Source: Cytophagaceae bacterium
Lineage (GTDB): Bacteria > Bacteroidota > Bacteroidia > Cytophagales > UBA9547
Assembly (NCBI GenBank): GCA_027488865.1
Contig: JAIYAU010000024.1
Span: forward strand, 1-64,000
Reading direction: 5' to 3'
Length of the DNA stretch: 64,000 bases
The notes under the pieces are model-generated. The model had not been told where the DNA came from and searched no databases. It was given only the letters and a program-made list of their open reading frames with translations. Shown here piece by piece: positions 41,621 through 50,368 of this stretch; the stretch's first letter is position 1; each line of letters begins with the position of its first letter. Position numbers and translations under genes: made by a program.

Positions 41621-42025
41621 ATGGTAAAACCCCTTGGTAAATATTTAAATTTTTATGTGATAATAATTCGAGTAGTTGAATTTATTTCAATCATATTATT
41701 TTTTTATACTTTTAGCGAAACCATCTGGGTTACCCCGTATAATCCTTCGGATACAGGATATTTTTATGTATTTGCCCTTTGGGGATTGTTTCCTACTATA
41801 CTGCTATTGAATATCATAAAAATAATTTGGTTTTTAAATGTTTGTAATAAGTTTGTTTGGTTAAACTTATATCCAGTGATATTTTATATTCCAATTTTTG
41901 TAATTAATGATAGTATTTTATTGGACAAGGTATTTTTATTTCTTTTAATTTATTCGCTATCTTTATTAATAACTAGTAGCGTAATGTACTTATTTGGAAA
42001 TAACACCTTAGCTCTAATGGAATAG
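41621..42025 (+). CDS. Small integral membrane protein (134 aa)
   Basis: Four TM segments (VIIIRVVEFISIILFFYTF, YFYVFALWGLFPTILLLNII, LNLYPVIFYIPIFVI, FLFLLIYSLSLLITSSVMYLF). Hydrophobic throughout, no conserved motif recognised. It follows hairpin element copy C by 25 bp and is very AT-rich, which suggests an accessory gene like those of the 1-5 kb region that also neighbour this element. Confidence 0.6.
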   Translation: MVKPLGKYLNFYVIIIRVVEFISIILFFYTFSETIWVTPYNPSDTGYFYVFALWGLFPTILLLNIIKIIWFLNVCNKFVWLNLYPVIFYIPIFVINDSILLDKVFLFLLIYSLSLLITSSVMYLFGNNTLALME

Positions 42026-42163
42026 AAGGAATTAAGTTAGGTTGAGATAAATGTCTAATTGGAATTTATGGCTTTTAGACGTAGTATCTTGCAGCCGTTA
42101 TTTACCAGCCGTTGATAAATATCCCAAATTCAAAGAACCCACAACAATTAAGAAAAACTCCAC

Positions 42164-42197
42164 AAAAAAAGGCCATCCTCTCAGACGGCCTTTTTCA
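42164..42197 (-). terminator. ilvC terminator
   Basis: AAAAAGGCC and GGCCTTTTT surround a 12-nt loop; on the minus strand the stem is followed by a T7 tract. Located 19 bp after the ilvC stop. Confidence 0.8.
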
Positions 42198-42215
42198 CAA
42201 TAGAACACTTAAAAA

Positions 42216-43700
42216 CTAAGCTCCTGTGCTTATCGCTTTCATGCTTGTCATGGCTTCACGCAATTCAGCACCTACAATCTCGATTGGGTGGAATCGCAGG
42301 ATTTCGTTTACTTGAATGATGGCTTTATTGTCAACACCGTTGTCTTTACCAGCATTGAAGTTTTTACCAATCACGTCTGTGTCGATTTTCTTCATGAAAT
42401 CTGCCAAAAGTGGCTTGCACGCATGGTCAAACAAATAACAACCATACTCAGCAGTATCAGAAATAACACGATTCATTTCAAACAATTTCTTGCGAGCAAT
42501 GGTGTTAGCGATCAATGGGGTTTCGTGCAATGACTCATAATACGCAGATTCTTCTTTGATACCAGCTTCAGTCATGGTTTCAAATGCCAGTTCTACACCT
42601 GCACGTACCATGGCTACCATCAATAGGCCATTGTCATAATATTCTTGTTCTGCAATTTTTACATCAGCAGGGCTTGTTTTTTCAAAGGCAGTCTCGCCAG
42701 TGGCAGCTCTCCAAGAAAGTAAGTTTTTGTCGTCATTAGCCCAGTCTTCCATCATGATGCGAGAGAATTCGCCGCTCATGATATCGTCTTGATGCTTTTG
42801 GAACAATGGACGCATGATTTCTTTTAATTCTTCTGACAAAGCAAAAGCCTTTAATTTAGCAGGGTTTGTCAAGCGGTCCATCATGCCAGAAATACCACCG
42901 TGTTTCAACGATTCGGTGATTACTTCCCAACCATATTGAATCAATTTAGCAGCGTAGCCTTTATCGATGCCTTTTTCCACCATTTTGTCGAAGCAAAGGA
43001 TAGAGCCAGTTTGCAACAAACCACAAAGGATGGTCTGCTCGCCCATTAAGTCAGATTTTACCTCTGCCACAAAAGAAGACTTCAACACACCAGCACGATC
43101 TCCACCCGTACCTACACAATAGGCTTTTACATAATCCCAGCCCTTTCCTTCAGGGTCGTTTTCTGGGTGTACAGCGATCAAGGTAGGTACGCCAAATCCT
43201 CTTTTATATTCTTCACGCACTTCCGAACCTGGTGATTTTGGGGCCACCATGATTACAGTCAGATCCTTACGAATCTGCATGCCTTCTTCCACGATGTTGA
43301 AGCCATGTGAGTAAGAAAGTGTTGCTCCTTTTTTCATCAATGGCATTACCGCAGAAACCACGGAAGTGTGTTGTTTATCTGGCGTCAAATTGATTACCAA
43401 ATCAGCAGAAGGAATCAATTCTTCATAAGTGCCCACTTTGAAGTTATTGTCAGTTGCGTTTTTCCAAGATTGTCGTTTAGCCTCAATTGCTTCTTTGCGA
43501 AGGGTATAAGAAACGTCCAAGCCAGAATCGCGAAGGTTTAATCCTTGGTTTAGCCCTTGTGCACCACAGCCTACAATTACAATTTTTTTGCCTTTAAGTG
43601 CATTTACGCCATCAGCAAATTCGCTGCTGTCCATAAATTCGCAAACACCAAGTTGGTTTAGTTTTTCTCTTAATGGAAGAGTATTAAAGTAATTAGCCAT
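42216..43700 (-). CDS. ilvC: Ketol-acid reductoisomerase (class II, long form)
   Basis: 494 aa, the long class II type as in E. coli. It converts acetolactate and acetohydroxybutyrate to the dihydroxy acids of branched-chain amino acid synthesis with NADPH and Mg2+. Dinucleotide fold [22 protein letters not shown] with [13 protein letters not shown] for [34 protein letters not shown], and the duplicated knotted domain with [18 protein letters not shown]. No other ilv gene adjoins; it has its own divergent promoter region and terminator. Its base composition is higher in GC than its flanks, consistent with high expression. Confidence 0.97.
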   Translation of the reverse strand: MANYFNTLPLREKLNQLGVCEFMDSSEFADGVNALKGKKIVIVGCGAQGLNQGLNLRDSGLDVSYTLRKEAIEAKRQSWKNATDNNFKVGTYEELIPSADLVINLTPDKQHTSVVSAVMPLMKKGATLSYSHGFNIVEEGMQIRKDLTVIMVAPKSPGSEVREEYKRGFGVPTLIAVHPENDPEGKGWDYVKAYCVGTGGDRAGVLKSSFVAEVKSDLMGEQTILCGLLQTGSILCFDKMVEKGIDKGYAAKLIQYGWEVITESLKHGGISGMMDRLTNPAKLKAFALSEELKEIMRPLFQKHQDDIMSGEFSRIMMEDWANDDKNLLSWRAATGETAFEKTSPADVKIAEQEYYDNGLLMVAMVRAGVELAFETMTEAGIKEESAYYESLHETPLIANTIARKKLFEMNRVISDTAEYGCYLFDHACKPLLADFMKKIDTDVIGKNFNAGKDNGVDNKAIIQVNEILRFHPIEIVGAELREAMTSMKAISTGA

Positions 43701-43788
43701 TTTTTATTTTTGAAACTAGTTATTGAACATTATTATTAATTGAGGTATTATTATGTAATGACAAAGTTCTATAAATTATATTATTGAG

Positions 43789-43796
43789 CAAAGGTA
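43789..43796 (-). promoter_or_regulatory. -7 box for ilvC
   Basis: TACCTTTG on the minus strand fits TAnnTTTG; it lies 89 bp before the ilvC start. A leader of ~80 nt follows; no clear attenuator was seen. Confidence 0.45.
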
Positions 43797-43815
43797 ATTT
43801 GTTCATTAGTTTAGG

Positions 43816-43823
43816 TACTTTTG
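43816..43823 (+). promoter_or_regulatory. -7 box for the AraC-family gene
   Basis: TACTTTTG fits TAnnTTTG, 93 bp before the ATG. It overlaps the region upstream of the ilvC -7 box, so the two divergent promoters share about 20 bp. Confidence 0.4.
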
Positions 43824-43915
43824 ATGGCTAAAATAAATTATGTACAAAACACAGAATATAAATAGCTCAATTAAAATACGTTATAAAACGTTAAATTGGT
43901 ATAAATAGATTTTGC

Positions 43916-44803
43916 ATGCATAAGTCAAGAGAAATTCCCGTTTATAGCATAGATCGGTTCAACAGAGGAACTCAAAAAAACAATCAATATCAAGTAGAGA
44001 TATTTGATAAAAATCGTGACTTTAAGGTCACTTACCCACATCGGCATGATGATTTTTATGAATTGTTATATGTAACTCAAGGAGTTGGTGACTATATCAT
44101 TGATTTTCAACAATATGAAATAAAACCAGAAAGTATTTTTTTTCTTTCTCCTGGCCAAATACATGAGTTGCAGTTGTCTGAGGACGTTCAGGGATTTATC
44201 TTTTTATTTACCTCCGCCTTTTATCATTTTAATAAACTAGATTCTAACAAAATTTTTGAATTTCCTTTTTTTTACACCATTGGCAAAGATACACCACCAT
44301 TATGGCTAGCTGAGGGAAACGATAAGGAGGCTTTAAAAAAACTATTTGAGCAAGCTGTAGCAGAAAACAAGCAAGAATTGCAAGATAAAGACGATGCGGT
44401 AAGGGCGCTATTAGATTTGATTTTAATCGCTTGCAAACGGTTATACCCAGTATTGCTTCAAGAGGAAAACTTTAGCAAAGGCAAAATCCTAGTAAAAAGA
44501 TTTAAAAAATTGATAGAAGAAAAGTGCTATGAAAATTTGTCCGTTAAGGAATGTGCTTTTGAACTATCGGTAACAGCCAATCACCTGAGTGAAACAGTGA
44601 AACGCATTACAGGCAGAACCCCAACCGACTTGATTAATGATCGCCAACTAATGGAAATAAAAAGAATGTTGACCCACACCGAGCTGACCGTGTCAGAAAT
44701 TGCCTTTAAACTCAACTTTTCTGACCAATCATATTTTTCTAAATTTTTTAAGAAATTGAGTGGTATAACTCCAGCTGTTTATAGGAGTAAGTTAAGTGAA
44801 TAA
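43916..44803 (+). CDS. AraC-family transcriptional regulator (295 aa)
   Basis: N-terminal cupin domain with the metal/ligand pattern YPHRHDDFYELLYVTQGVGDYIIDF and IFFLSPGQIHELQ, then the AraC double HTH: CYENLSVKECAFELSVTANHLSETVKRITGRTPTDLIND and TVSEIAFKLNFSDQSYFSKFFKKLSGITPAVYR, both complete. DNA-binding cytoplasmic regulator that likely senses a small ligand. It is divergent from ilvC across a 215-bp gap; regulation of ilvC is possible but not shown. Confidence 0.9.
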   Translation: MHKSREIPVYSIDRFNRGTQKNNQYQVEIFDKNRDFKVTYPHRHDDFYELLYVTQGVGDYIIDFQQYEIKPESIFFLSPGQIHELQLSEDVQGFIFLFTSAFYHFNKLDSNKIFEFPFFYTIGKDTPPLWLAEGNDKEALKKLFEQAVAENKQELQDKDDAVRALLDLILIACKRLYPVLLQEENFSKGKILVKRFKKLIEEKCYENLSVKECAFELSVTANHLSETVKRITGRTPTDLINDRQLMEIKRMLTHTELTVSEIAFKLNFSDQSYFSKFFKKLSGITPAVYRSKLSE

Positions 44804-44906
44804 GTGAATAAATGGGGTTAATTTTTTAACTAAAATTTGTTTGGTATAGAAAGGGATAAACTAATATCACCTACTTACGAGGCACTTATTAGAAAATAAA
44901 TCTCAA

Positions 44907-45359
44907 TTACAATGGATAAGGTAAAAAGGACCTTACATCTCCATCAAACTTATGGATTTCTCTTACAATAGAAGAGCTGATGTAAGCTAAAGCTGGAGTA
45001 GTAATTAGAAAAACTGTTTCAAGGTCATCATTTAAGAAGTTATTGACCTGTGCAATGGTATTTTCGTATTCGTAATCGGTAGTGTTGCGCAAACCTCTTA
45101 AAATGTGGCTGGCACCGATTGACTTAGCATATTGAGACGTAAGCCCTTGAAATATTTCTACTTTAATATTATTTTCGTTAACGAAGGTATCTTGTATTTT
45201 AGATAGCATATAGTCGATTGGGAAATACCTTTGTTTCGAGCTATTATTACCAATACCTATTACCACTTCATCAAAAAGTCTCGCTCCTCTTAGTACAATG
45301 TCTTGATGGCCTTTGGTAAATGGATCAAAAGAACCAGGAAATAGAGCGATTTTTTTCAT
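44907..45359 (-). CDS. coaD: Phosphopantetheine adenylyltransferase
   Basis: 150 aa. Converts 4'-phosphopantetheine and ATP to dephospho-CoA. The signature ALFPGSFDPFTKGHQDIVLRG has the TxGH motif; ASHILRGLRNTTDYEYE and PALAYISSSIVREIHKFDGDV complete the active site. The DksA-like gene lies 7 bp upstream, so the two form a unit. Convergent with the AraC-family gene. Confidence 0.97.
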   Translation of the reverse strand: MKKIALFPGSFDPFTKGHQDIVLRGARLFDEVVIGIGNNSSKQRYFPIDYMLSKIQDTFVNENNIKVEIFQGLTSQYAKSIGASHILRGLRNTTDYEYENTIAQVNNFLNDDLETVFLITTPALAYISSSIVREIHKFDGDVRSFLPYPL

Positions 45360-45366
45360 AGTAAGG

Positions 45367-45753
45367 TTATCTATCTCTTGCCAGCTTGGCTTCTATGGAA
45401 TGTTGGGTATGTGGTACAATTCTTAATCTTTCTTTAGGTATTAACTTTCCTGTGTCAATACAAATGCCATAAGTTCCGTTTTTAATGCGAATCATGGCAT
45501 TTTCAAGTTGAGCAATATATTTTTGCTGACGACCTGCTAGTTGTGAAAAGTTCTCTTTTTCGGCAGTATCTGCCCCGTCTTCAAGCACTTTTACATTACC
45601 AGCTGTGTTATCAGTACCAGTATCATTTTTACGGCTAATTAGTTCTTTTAAGTAAATAAATTCCTTTTTAGCCTTATCTAGTTTTTCTTGAAGTAATATT
45701 TCGAACTCTTTAAGTTCTTCTTCGCTATACTTTACCTTTTCTTCCAGTGCCAT
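45367..45753 (-). CDS. TraR/DksA-family protein without zinc ligands (128 aa)
   Basis: The ATG at 45753 (MALEEKVKYSEEELKEFEIL) is preferred over the TTG of the track. A long coiled coil (~5-75) carries the family's ENFSQLAGRQQKYIAQLENAMIRIKNGTYGIC, then the finger region reads CIDTGKLIPKERLRIVPHTQHS, where three of the four usual cysteines are missing. This zinc-less form is usual in Bacteroidota. It may act on RNA polymerase via its secondary channel, but the acidic tip DxxDxA of true DksA is replaced by LEDGADTA. Confidence 0.88.
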   Translation of the reverse strand: MALEEKVKYSEEELKEFEILLQEKLDKAKKEFIYLKELISRKNDTGTDNTAGNVKVLEDGADTAEKENFSQLAGRQQKYIAQLENAMIRIKNGTYGICIDTGKLIPKERLRIVPHTQHSIEAKLARDR

Positions 45754-45885
45754 GGCGCAATACAATTAAACACTACCAACCAATTTAGCTGCAAAAATAA
45801 TACAATTTATTTATGATTTATAAAATCACGTTTAACAAATAAATGATTGAACATTTATTTGCTGCTTAAAATAGATTTGACAAAA

Positions 45886-46329
45886 TTAAAGACTATTTGC
45901 CCATCGCACAATTTGTGTAATTTGCTGCTCACTCAATTGCGCCTCTCGGTGCAACAAAGTATATATAGAGAGAGGCATTTCGTGCTTTTCAACTTCCTCT
46001 ATAAGTTCTTCAATTTTATGGGAGCGCTTTTCAGGAGAATAGGTATTTAAAGAATCGAAGTTAAAGTGCTTTTTGCCATCTTCGATATGATGGTTAATAA
46101 GCCAACCAACTGGCATAATATTTGCATACCATGGGTAGTAAATATTACTTGAATGGCAATCGTAACAAGAAGTTTTGAGTATTGTGGCTACTTCAGTGCT
46201 GGCTTTTAAATTATAAGTAATTTTACCAATGCTTACATCTGGTGAACTGCTGCTTTTGTTAGGTCTCACAAATTGAATCAACAATAAAATAATGACTAAA
46301 CCAATTAAAATACCCTTTCTTACCGACAT
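45886..46329 (-). CDS. Haem-binding domain protein (147 aa)
   Basis: The ATG at 46329 (MSVRKGILIGLVIILLLIQFV) is preferred over the TTG at 46338. One N-terminal TM/signal anchor, then a periplasmic c-type haem site CYDCHSSNIYYPWYANIMPVGWLINHHIEDGK as in the Haem_bd (DUF4405-unrelated, PF14376-type) family of Bacteroidota; the downstream MPL motif EKHEMPLSIYTLLH could provide the Met ligand. Probably a small membrane-anchored cytochrome for electron transfer or haem sensing. Stands alone, no oxidase genes adjacent. Confidence 0.85.
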   Translation of the reverse strand: MSVRKGILIGLVIILLLIQFVRPNKSSSSPDVSIGKITYNLKASTEVATILKTSCYDCHSSNIYYPWYANIMPVGWLINHHIEDGKKHFNFDSLNTYSPEKRSHKIEELIEEVEKHEMPLSIYTLLHREAQLSEQQITQIVRWANSL

Positions 46330-46476
46330 TATACACAATTAGTAGACACAAATATCAGAATTAATTTGAAAATTAATAACCAATCTACTAGTTTTGATTC
46401 AGTTTTTACTTAAACCATAGCGTTCCCTATTCACTATCATTAACTTTCTATTAATGTTGTTAGCAATTTAATTTGA

Positions 46477-47442
46477 ATGAAACTACTTATATGGTTTACT
46501 TTATTGGCCTTTTGCATGATTGGTTACAGTGCTCCTTACAAAATTGGGATAAGTTTTGAGGATACTACCGTAGCAAGATGGAAACAAGAAAGAGATGTTT
46601 TAATCAACAAAATAAAAAATGAAGGAGGTCAACCTTACTTTATGTGTGCAGATACTTGGCCTGATATTCAAGTAAAACAAGCCTTAGCACTTGTAGACTC
46701 TATCAAAGTTGATATCCTAATAATAGTGGCTGCTGATGGTCTTAAAATGAGTAAAGTAGCCGACTATGCACATTCTAAAAATGTAAAAATCATAGCTTAT
46801 GACCGGATGTTGGTAAATTGCCACTTGGATGCTTACATTTCTTTTGACAATATAAGAATAGGAGAATTAATAGCTGAAAGTGCTTTGGAAGAGATAAAAC
46901 AGGGCAATATAATTATTTTGCATGGCCCGGTTAAAGACAATAATTCCCTTTTGTTGAAAATGGGTATTTCTCAAGTCTTGTTAAAAATGGGTATAAAAAA
47001 AGAAACCATCTTATTTGAGAAACATTTAAGTGAATGGTCAGAATCCGAAGCATTTTCTACTTTGTTTACATATGCAGTAGATCATCCAAACACCAAAATT
47101 AACGCAATCATCTGTGCTAATGACCAAATGGCCGCGGGTGTAATAAGTGCCTTAGAAATGGATGGGAGAAGTAATGTAACAGTAGTAGGCCAAGACGCTG
47201 AACTAGAAGCTTGTAGAAGAATTAAAAACGGAATTCAAAAAGCTACCATTTATAAACCTGTGAATATTATGGCGAGTTTAGCAGGAACATTGGCCATGGA
47301 TATGGCTGCCTCCAAACTAAATAGTTATAGTAAAACTACCAAGTCTTTAATAGAAAATGGCAAAATGGCAGTACCAGCTTATTTATTATATGAAGCACCA
47401 ATTATTGTAAACAAATCGAACATAGAAACCTATAAAAACTAG
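46477..47442 (+). CDS. Periplasmic sugar-binding protein (XylF/RbsB type, 321 aa)
   Basis: Signal peptide 1-19 (LIWFTLLAFCMIGYSAPY), then the type I periplasmic-binding fold: IGISFEDTTVARWKQERDVL (N-terminal strand with the ligand-contacting Arg/Trp region of xylose-binding proteins), VDILIIVAADGLKMSKVADYA, IIAYDRMLVN, YISFDNIRIGELIAE, NAIICANDQMAAGVISALE and VVGQDAELEA. Closest in pattern to D-xylose-binding XylF. No ABC transporter permease or ATPase is next to it; in this phylum such proteins can serve sensor systems instead. Confidence 0.85.
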   Translation: MKLLIWFTLLAFCMIGYSAPYKIGISFEDTTVARWKQERDVLINKIKNEGGQPYFMCADTWPDIQVKQALALVDSIKVDILIIVAADGLKMSKVADYAHSKNVKIIAYDRMLVNCHLDAYISFDNIRIGELIAESALEEIKQGNIIILHGPVKDNNSLLLKMGISQVLLKMGIKKETILFEKHLSEWSESEAFSTLFTYAVDHPNTKINAIICANDQMAAGVISALEMDGRSNVTVVGQDAELEACRRIKNGIQKATIYKPVNIMASLAGTLAMDMAASKLNSYSKTTKSLIENGKMAVPAYLLYEAPIIVNKSNIETYKN

Positions 47443-47499
47443 TAAAGAGGAATTTGCCGATTACAATAAATAATTGTAGTTTTCCACAAATCTTTAACC

Positions 47500-48354
47500 A
47501 TGCGTTATTTTATAATGTTTGTAATAATCGGTTTTCAATGCGCTCCATCACTGGCTCAGCGGAAGGGTTATCAAAAAAATGATCCATATGCTAAAACACA
47601 GTTTTATTTGGGCTTTAGGCTTGGGGCAGGTCTTACAAAGGCCAAAGTTGTTGAAAGGTTTTCTGCTTTTTCTTCTACAACCAATCCAGAGGAAACTTAT
47701 CCTAAATCATACCAAAACTTTAGATATATCAATCCATTGGCTGGCATGGAGTTTCTTTTTACTTATCAAACCCAATTTGGTATAAGTTTTCAACCAAATT
47801 ACCGAAGGCTAAGATTTGGTTATAGCAATGATTATAATTGGCAAGACGACACCGTTGCGACTAATACTGTCTCATTGAAATATACCCAACAAGTTAAGCT
47901 AGACTATTTAGAATTTCCCTTGATATTTAAGTATGACTTCACAAAAACAAGGCTTAGACCTTATGTACAAGTAGGTGGTTTTTATGGGTTATTGGTGAGT
48001 GCTATCAAAACAGTAGAAGTAGACGGCAAAGATCAGGCTGCGGGTGGAAGTAGTGAATATTTACGTGAGAAAATTACGGTAGGAGCCAATGACCTTTTTA
48101 TCACATCAAGTTATGGTTGGTTAGCAGGGGCAGGGTGTAGCTATAAAATGGGGAACATACGAATGACCCTCGATATTAATTATAGAAGTGGCATGAACAA
48201 CATAACTGACGTAAAAAATCGCTATACAAATAATCAACTGTCAGGTGTTGGGGATGTAATGGATGATATAAAAATTAAAAATATTACATTATCAGTGGGA
48301 TGTTTATTTCCCATCAAATATTTAACAGACGCTAGATATGAGGCCGTTGATTGA
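47500..48354 (+). CDS. Outer-membrane beta-barrel protein, PorT-like (284 aa)
   Basis: Signal peptide 1-20 (YFIMFVIIGFQCAPSLAQ), then strands typical of outer-membrane PorT-family barrels: FYLGFRLGAGLTKAKVVERF, LAGMEFLFTYQTQFGISFQPNYRR, YLEFPLIFKYDF, and LRPYVQVGGFYGLLV. The family name does not prove a type IX secretion role. The next gene overlaps its end by 17 bp, so they are coupled. Confidence 0.75.
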   Translation: MRYFIMFVIIGFQCAPSLAQRKGYQKNDPYAKTQFYLGFRLGAGLTKAKVVERFSAFSSTTNPEETYPKSYQNFRYINPLAGMEFLFTYQTQFGISFQPNYRRLRFGYSNDYNWQDDTVATNTVSLKYTQQVKLDYLEFPLIFKYDFTKTRLRPYVQVGGFYGLLVSAIKTVEVDGKDQAAGGSSEYLREKITVGANDLFITSSYGWLAGAGCSYKMGNIRMTLDINYRSGMNNITDVKNRYTNNQLSGVGDVMDDIKIKNITLSVGCLFPIKYLTDARYEAVD

Positions 48355-49579
48355 TTTCATCTCAAGTAAAACTCAAGGTTGGATAAAAAACATAAGTGCG
48401 ATGTTGCTTATTCTTATCGTTGGTGGATGTGATATAAAAAAGAATAATGACGCTGAATCTAGTACTGTCGTTAAAATTTTTAACAATAGTTCATTCTCTA
48501 AAAACTATCAACCCATTGATATTAAACAAACCAGTGATGGGGGATACTTGATTTTAGGTTCAACAAGAGTAGATGTGTCAAGTTTCTTAGGCGTTTATAT
48601 TATGAAACTGGATAAAAATGGAAATTTCATAAAAGATACCACCTTGGAAGGCACTACACTAAACCCCGTTTATAACTTAATGGGTGTAGGACTATCTTAT
48701 TATTTTTTTGCAATGAATGGACTAACCTTGGCCACCAAGTTAGTCAAAATTGAAGAAAGTGGAAATATATCTGAGGTAGGTCAGTTTGACCAATTAACCT
48801 ATCCACTTTACGTAAATATTGATGGAAGCAACAATTTTATTTTACAATCATATAATAGAGATGATCGAAGCACTGTAGTGTCAAAAATTAACACCAATGG
48901 CGAAGTATTAGCTTCAAAGAGCTTTAGCATTGGATTTGGTGATTATGACGTGGAAGAACCTATAATTGACCACCTAACTCAAACAGGTAAAACATTGCCG
49001 TTTATTGCGGGGAGTTTAAGTAATGGAAGATATTATTTTAACGGATTTTACAATTATACGTTGTCTTTGGTGTTCTTCGATTTTAATAGCAAAGATGATG
49101 TAGAACCTGGTGTGTTACAAGGATACAGAAGTGAGAGAGTTATTAGTTCAGCAACTGAAGTTGCGGGCAGTACCTTGGCCGTGTCAAGATATGCATATGG
49201 CAACCACTATTTAATTCCAAACGCGATTTTAAACACCGCGAATGGTGATATAAGTGCAAGCAGCGATTTAAATGGATATTTTTTGCCCGAAATCGAATCA
49301 GATGCCAAAATAATTAACAAAAAACTGGAATTGAACGGTAAAAGCCTTTTGGTATATGGCACTACCACCAAAGACAAGCAAATTGCTTTGTATTTTTACG
49401 AAAGCACCACCGCTAAATTACTTAAAGCCAAGTACTTGGGATTCTCTAATCCTTTTGAAATTGGAAACTTTGTAACTACCAAGGATGGAGGTTTGGCAAT
49501 TATAGGCACCACCTTTGTAGCGGGTAAGTTTCCTAGAATTTGTTTGTTTAAGTTAAGTAGTTCAGATTTAGGAATTTAA
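48338..49579 (+). CDS. Lipoprotein, beta-propeller-like (413 aa)
   Basis: Hydrophobic stretch and lipobox MLLILIVGGC-DIKKN at ~22-32, then repeated strands of the pattern IKQTSDGGYLILGSTRVD...MKLDKNGN and TKDGGLAIIGTTFVAGKFPRICLFKL, as in T9SS-adjacent and surface propeller proteins of Bacteroidota. Predicted membrane-anchored lipoprotein. Overlaps the preceding barrel gene, suggesting a barrel-lipoprotein pair at the outer membrane. Partner ligands unknown. Confidence 0.65.
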   Translation: MRPLIDFISSKTQGWIKNISAMLLILIVGGCDIKKNNDAESSTVVKIFNNSSFSKNYQPIDIKQTSDGGYLILGSTRVDVSSFLGVYIMKLDKNGNFIKDTTLEGTTLNPVYNLMGVGLSYYFFAMNGLTLATKLVKIEESGNISEVGQFDQLTYPLYVNIDGSNNFILQSYNRDDRSTVVSKINTNGEVLASKSFSIGFGDYDVEEPIIDHLTQTGKTLPFIAGSLSNGRYYFNGFYNYTLSLVFFDFNSKDDVEPGVLQGYRSERVISSATEVAGSTLAVSRYAYGNHYLIPNAILNTANGDISASSDLNGYFLPEIESDAKIINKKLELNGKSLLVYGTTTKDKQIALYFYESTTAKLLKAKYLGFSNPFEIGNFVTTKDGGLAIIGTTFVAGKFPRICLFKLSSSDLGI

Positions 49580-49668
49580 ATTTTTTAATAAAAACACACA
49601 ACCATCCTCGTCCTATTGAGGTATAAACTACAATCCCTAAGGATATACGTTTATTTTTGTTTACAATC

Positions 49669-50307
49669 ATGAAAAATATTATCATTTTCTTTACTGCAAG
49701 CCTATGGAATATATTGATGTGCAATGCTCAAGAAACTTGGAAACAAACACGCAATAATGATGGCATAAAAGTATTTATTAAAAAAAGAGAGGGAAGCAAT
49801 ATTAATGAGCTTAAACTTAAGACTGAGTTAAAAACTACATTAAATGCGCTGATGGGTATATTGGCCGATAAAAACAATTATCCAAAATGGGTTTATGGAT
49901 GTTCTGAAGGTAAACTCTTAAAGGCCGTGAGCGATACCGAGGTATACCACTACCAAGTTACAGATAGCCCTTGGCCATTGTGTGACCGAGACATGGTGTG
50001 CCATTCGGTAATAAAACAATGTCCCCTTACCAAAACAATTGAATATTCGATTATTAGTGCTCCAAAATATATTAAAGAATGCCCTGAACGAATAAGGGTG
50101 GTAGACCTTAAGGCTTCATGGAAATTTACACCATTAGAAAATGGTAACATTGCCGCTGAGTATAATCTAAGTGTAGACCCAAAAGGAGGACTGCCCGCGT
50201 GGGTTATCAATTTATTTATTGCCGAAGGACCCCTGCAAACTATAAAAAAGATGAAGCAAAGATTACCTTCCTATCAAGGATATCAAACTGAGTATGTAAC
50301 TAATTAA
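49669..50307 (+). CDS. START-domain protein, secreted (212 aa)
   Basis: The ATG at 49669 (MKNIIIFFTASLWNILMCNAQ) gives a signal peptide; the track's TTG at 49657 is unlikely. The START/SRPBCC domain is seen as TWKQTRNNDGIKVFIKKREG, YPKWVYGCSEGKLLK, YHYQVTDSPWPLCDRDMV, SAPKYIKE and GGLPAWVINLF near the C-terminus. A helix-grip fold binding a hydrophobic ligand such as a lipid in the periplasm is likely. Convergent with the helicase gene. Confidence 0.85.
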   Translation: MKNIIIFFTASLWNILMCNAQETWKQTRNNDGIKVFIKKREGSNINELKLKTELKTTLNALMGILADKNNYPKWVYGCSEGKLLKAVSDTEVYHYQVTDSPWPLCDRDMVCHSVIKQCPLTKTIEYSIISAPKYIKECPERIRVVDLKASWKFTPLENGNIAAEYNLSVDPKGGLPAWVINLFIAEGPLQTIKKMKQRLPSYQGYQTEYVTN

Positions 50308-50368
50308 ATTTACAAACTCTATACCTCATTTTAACTTACGATTTTTAATTTTGATTAATTTAAATATA

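Noticed and set aside
43701-43915. Leader-peptide attenuator before ilvC
   Set aside because: No run of Ile/Val/Leu codons with a terminator hairpin was found in the leader.
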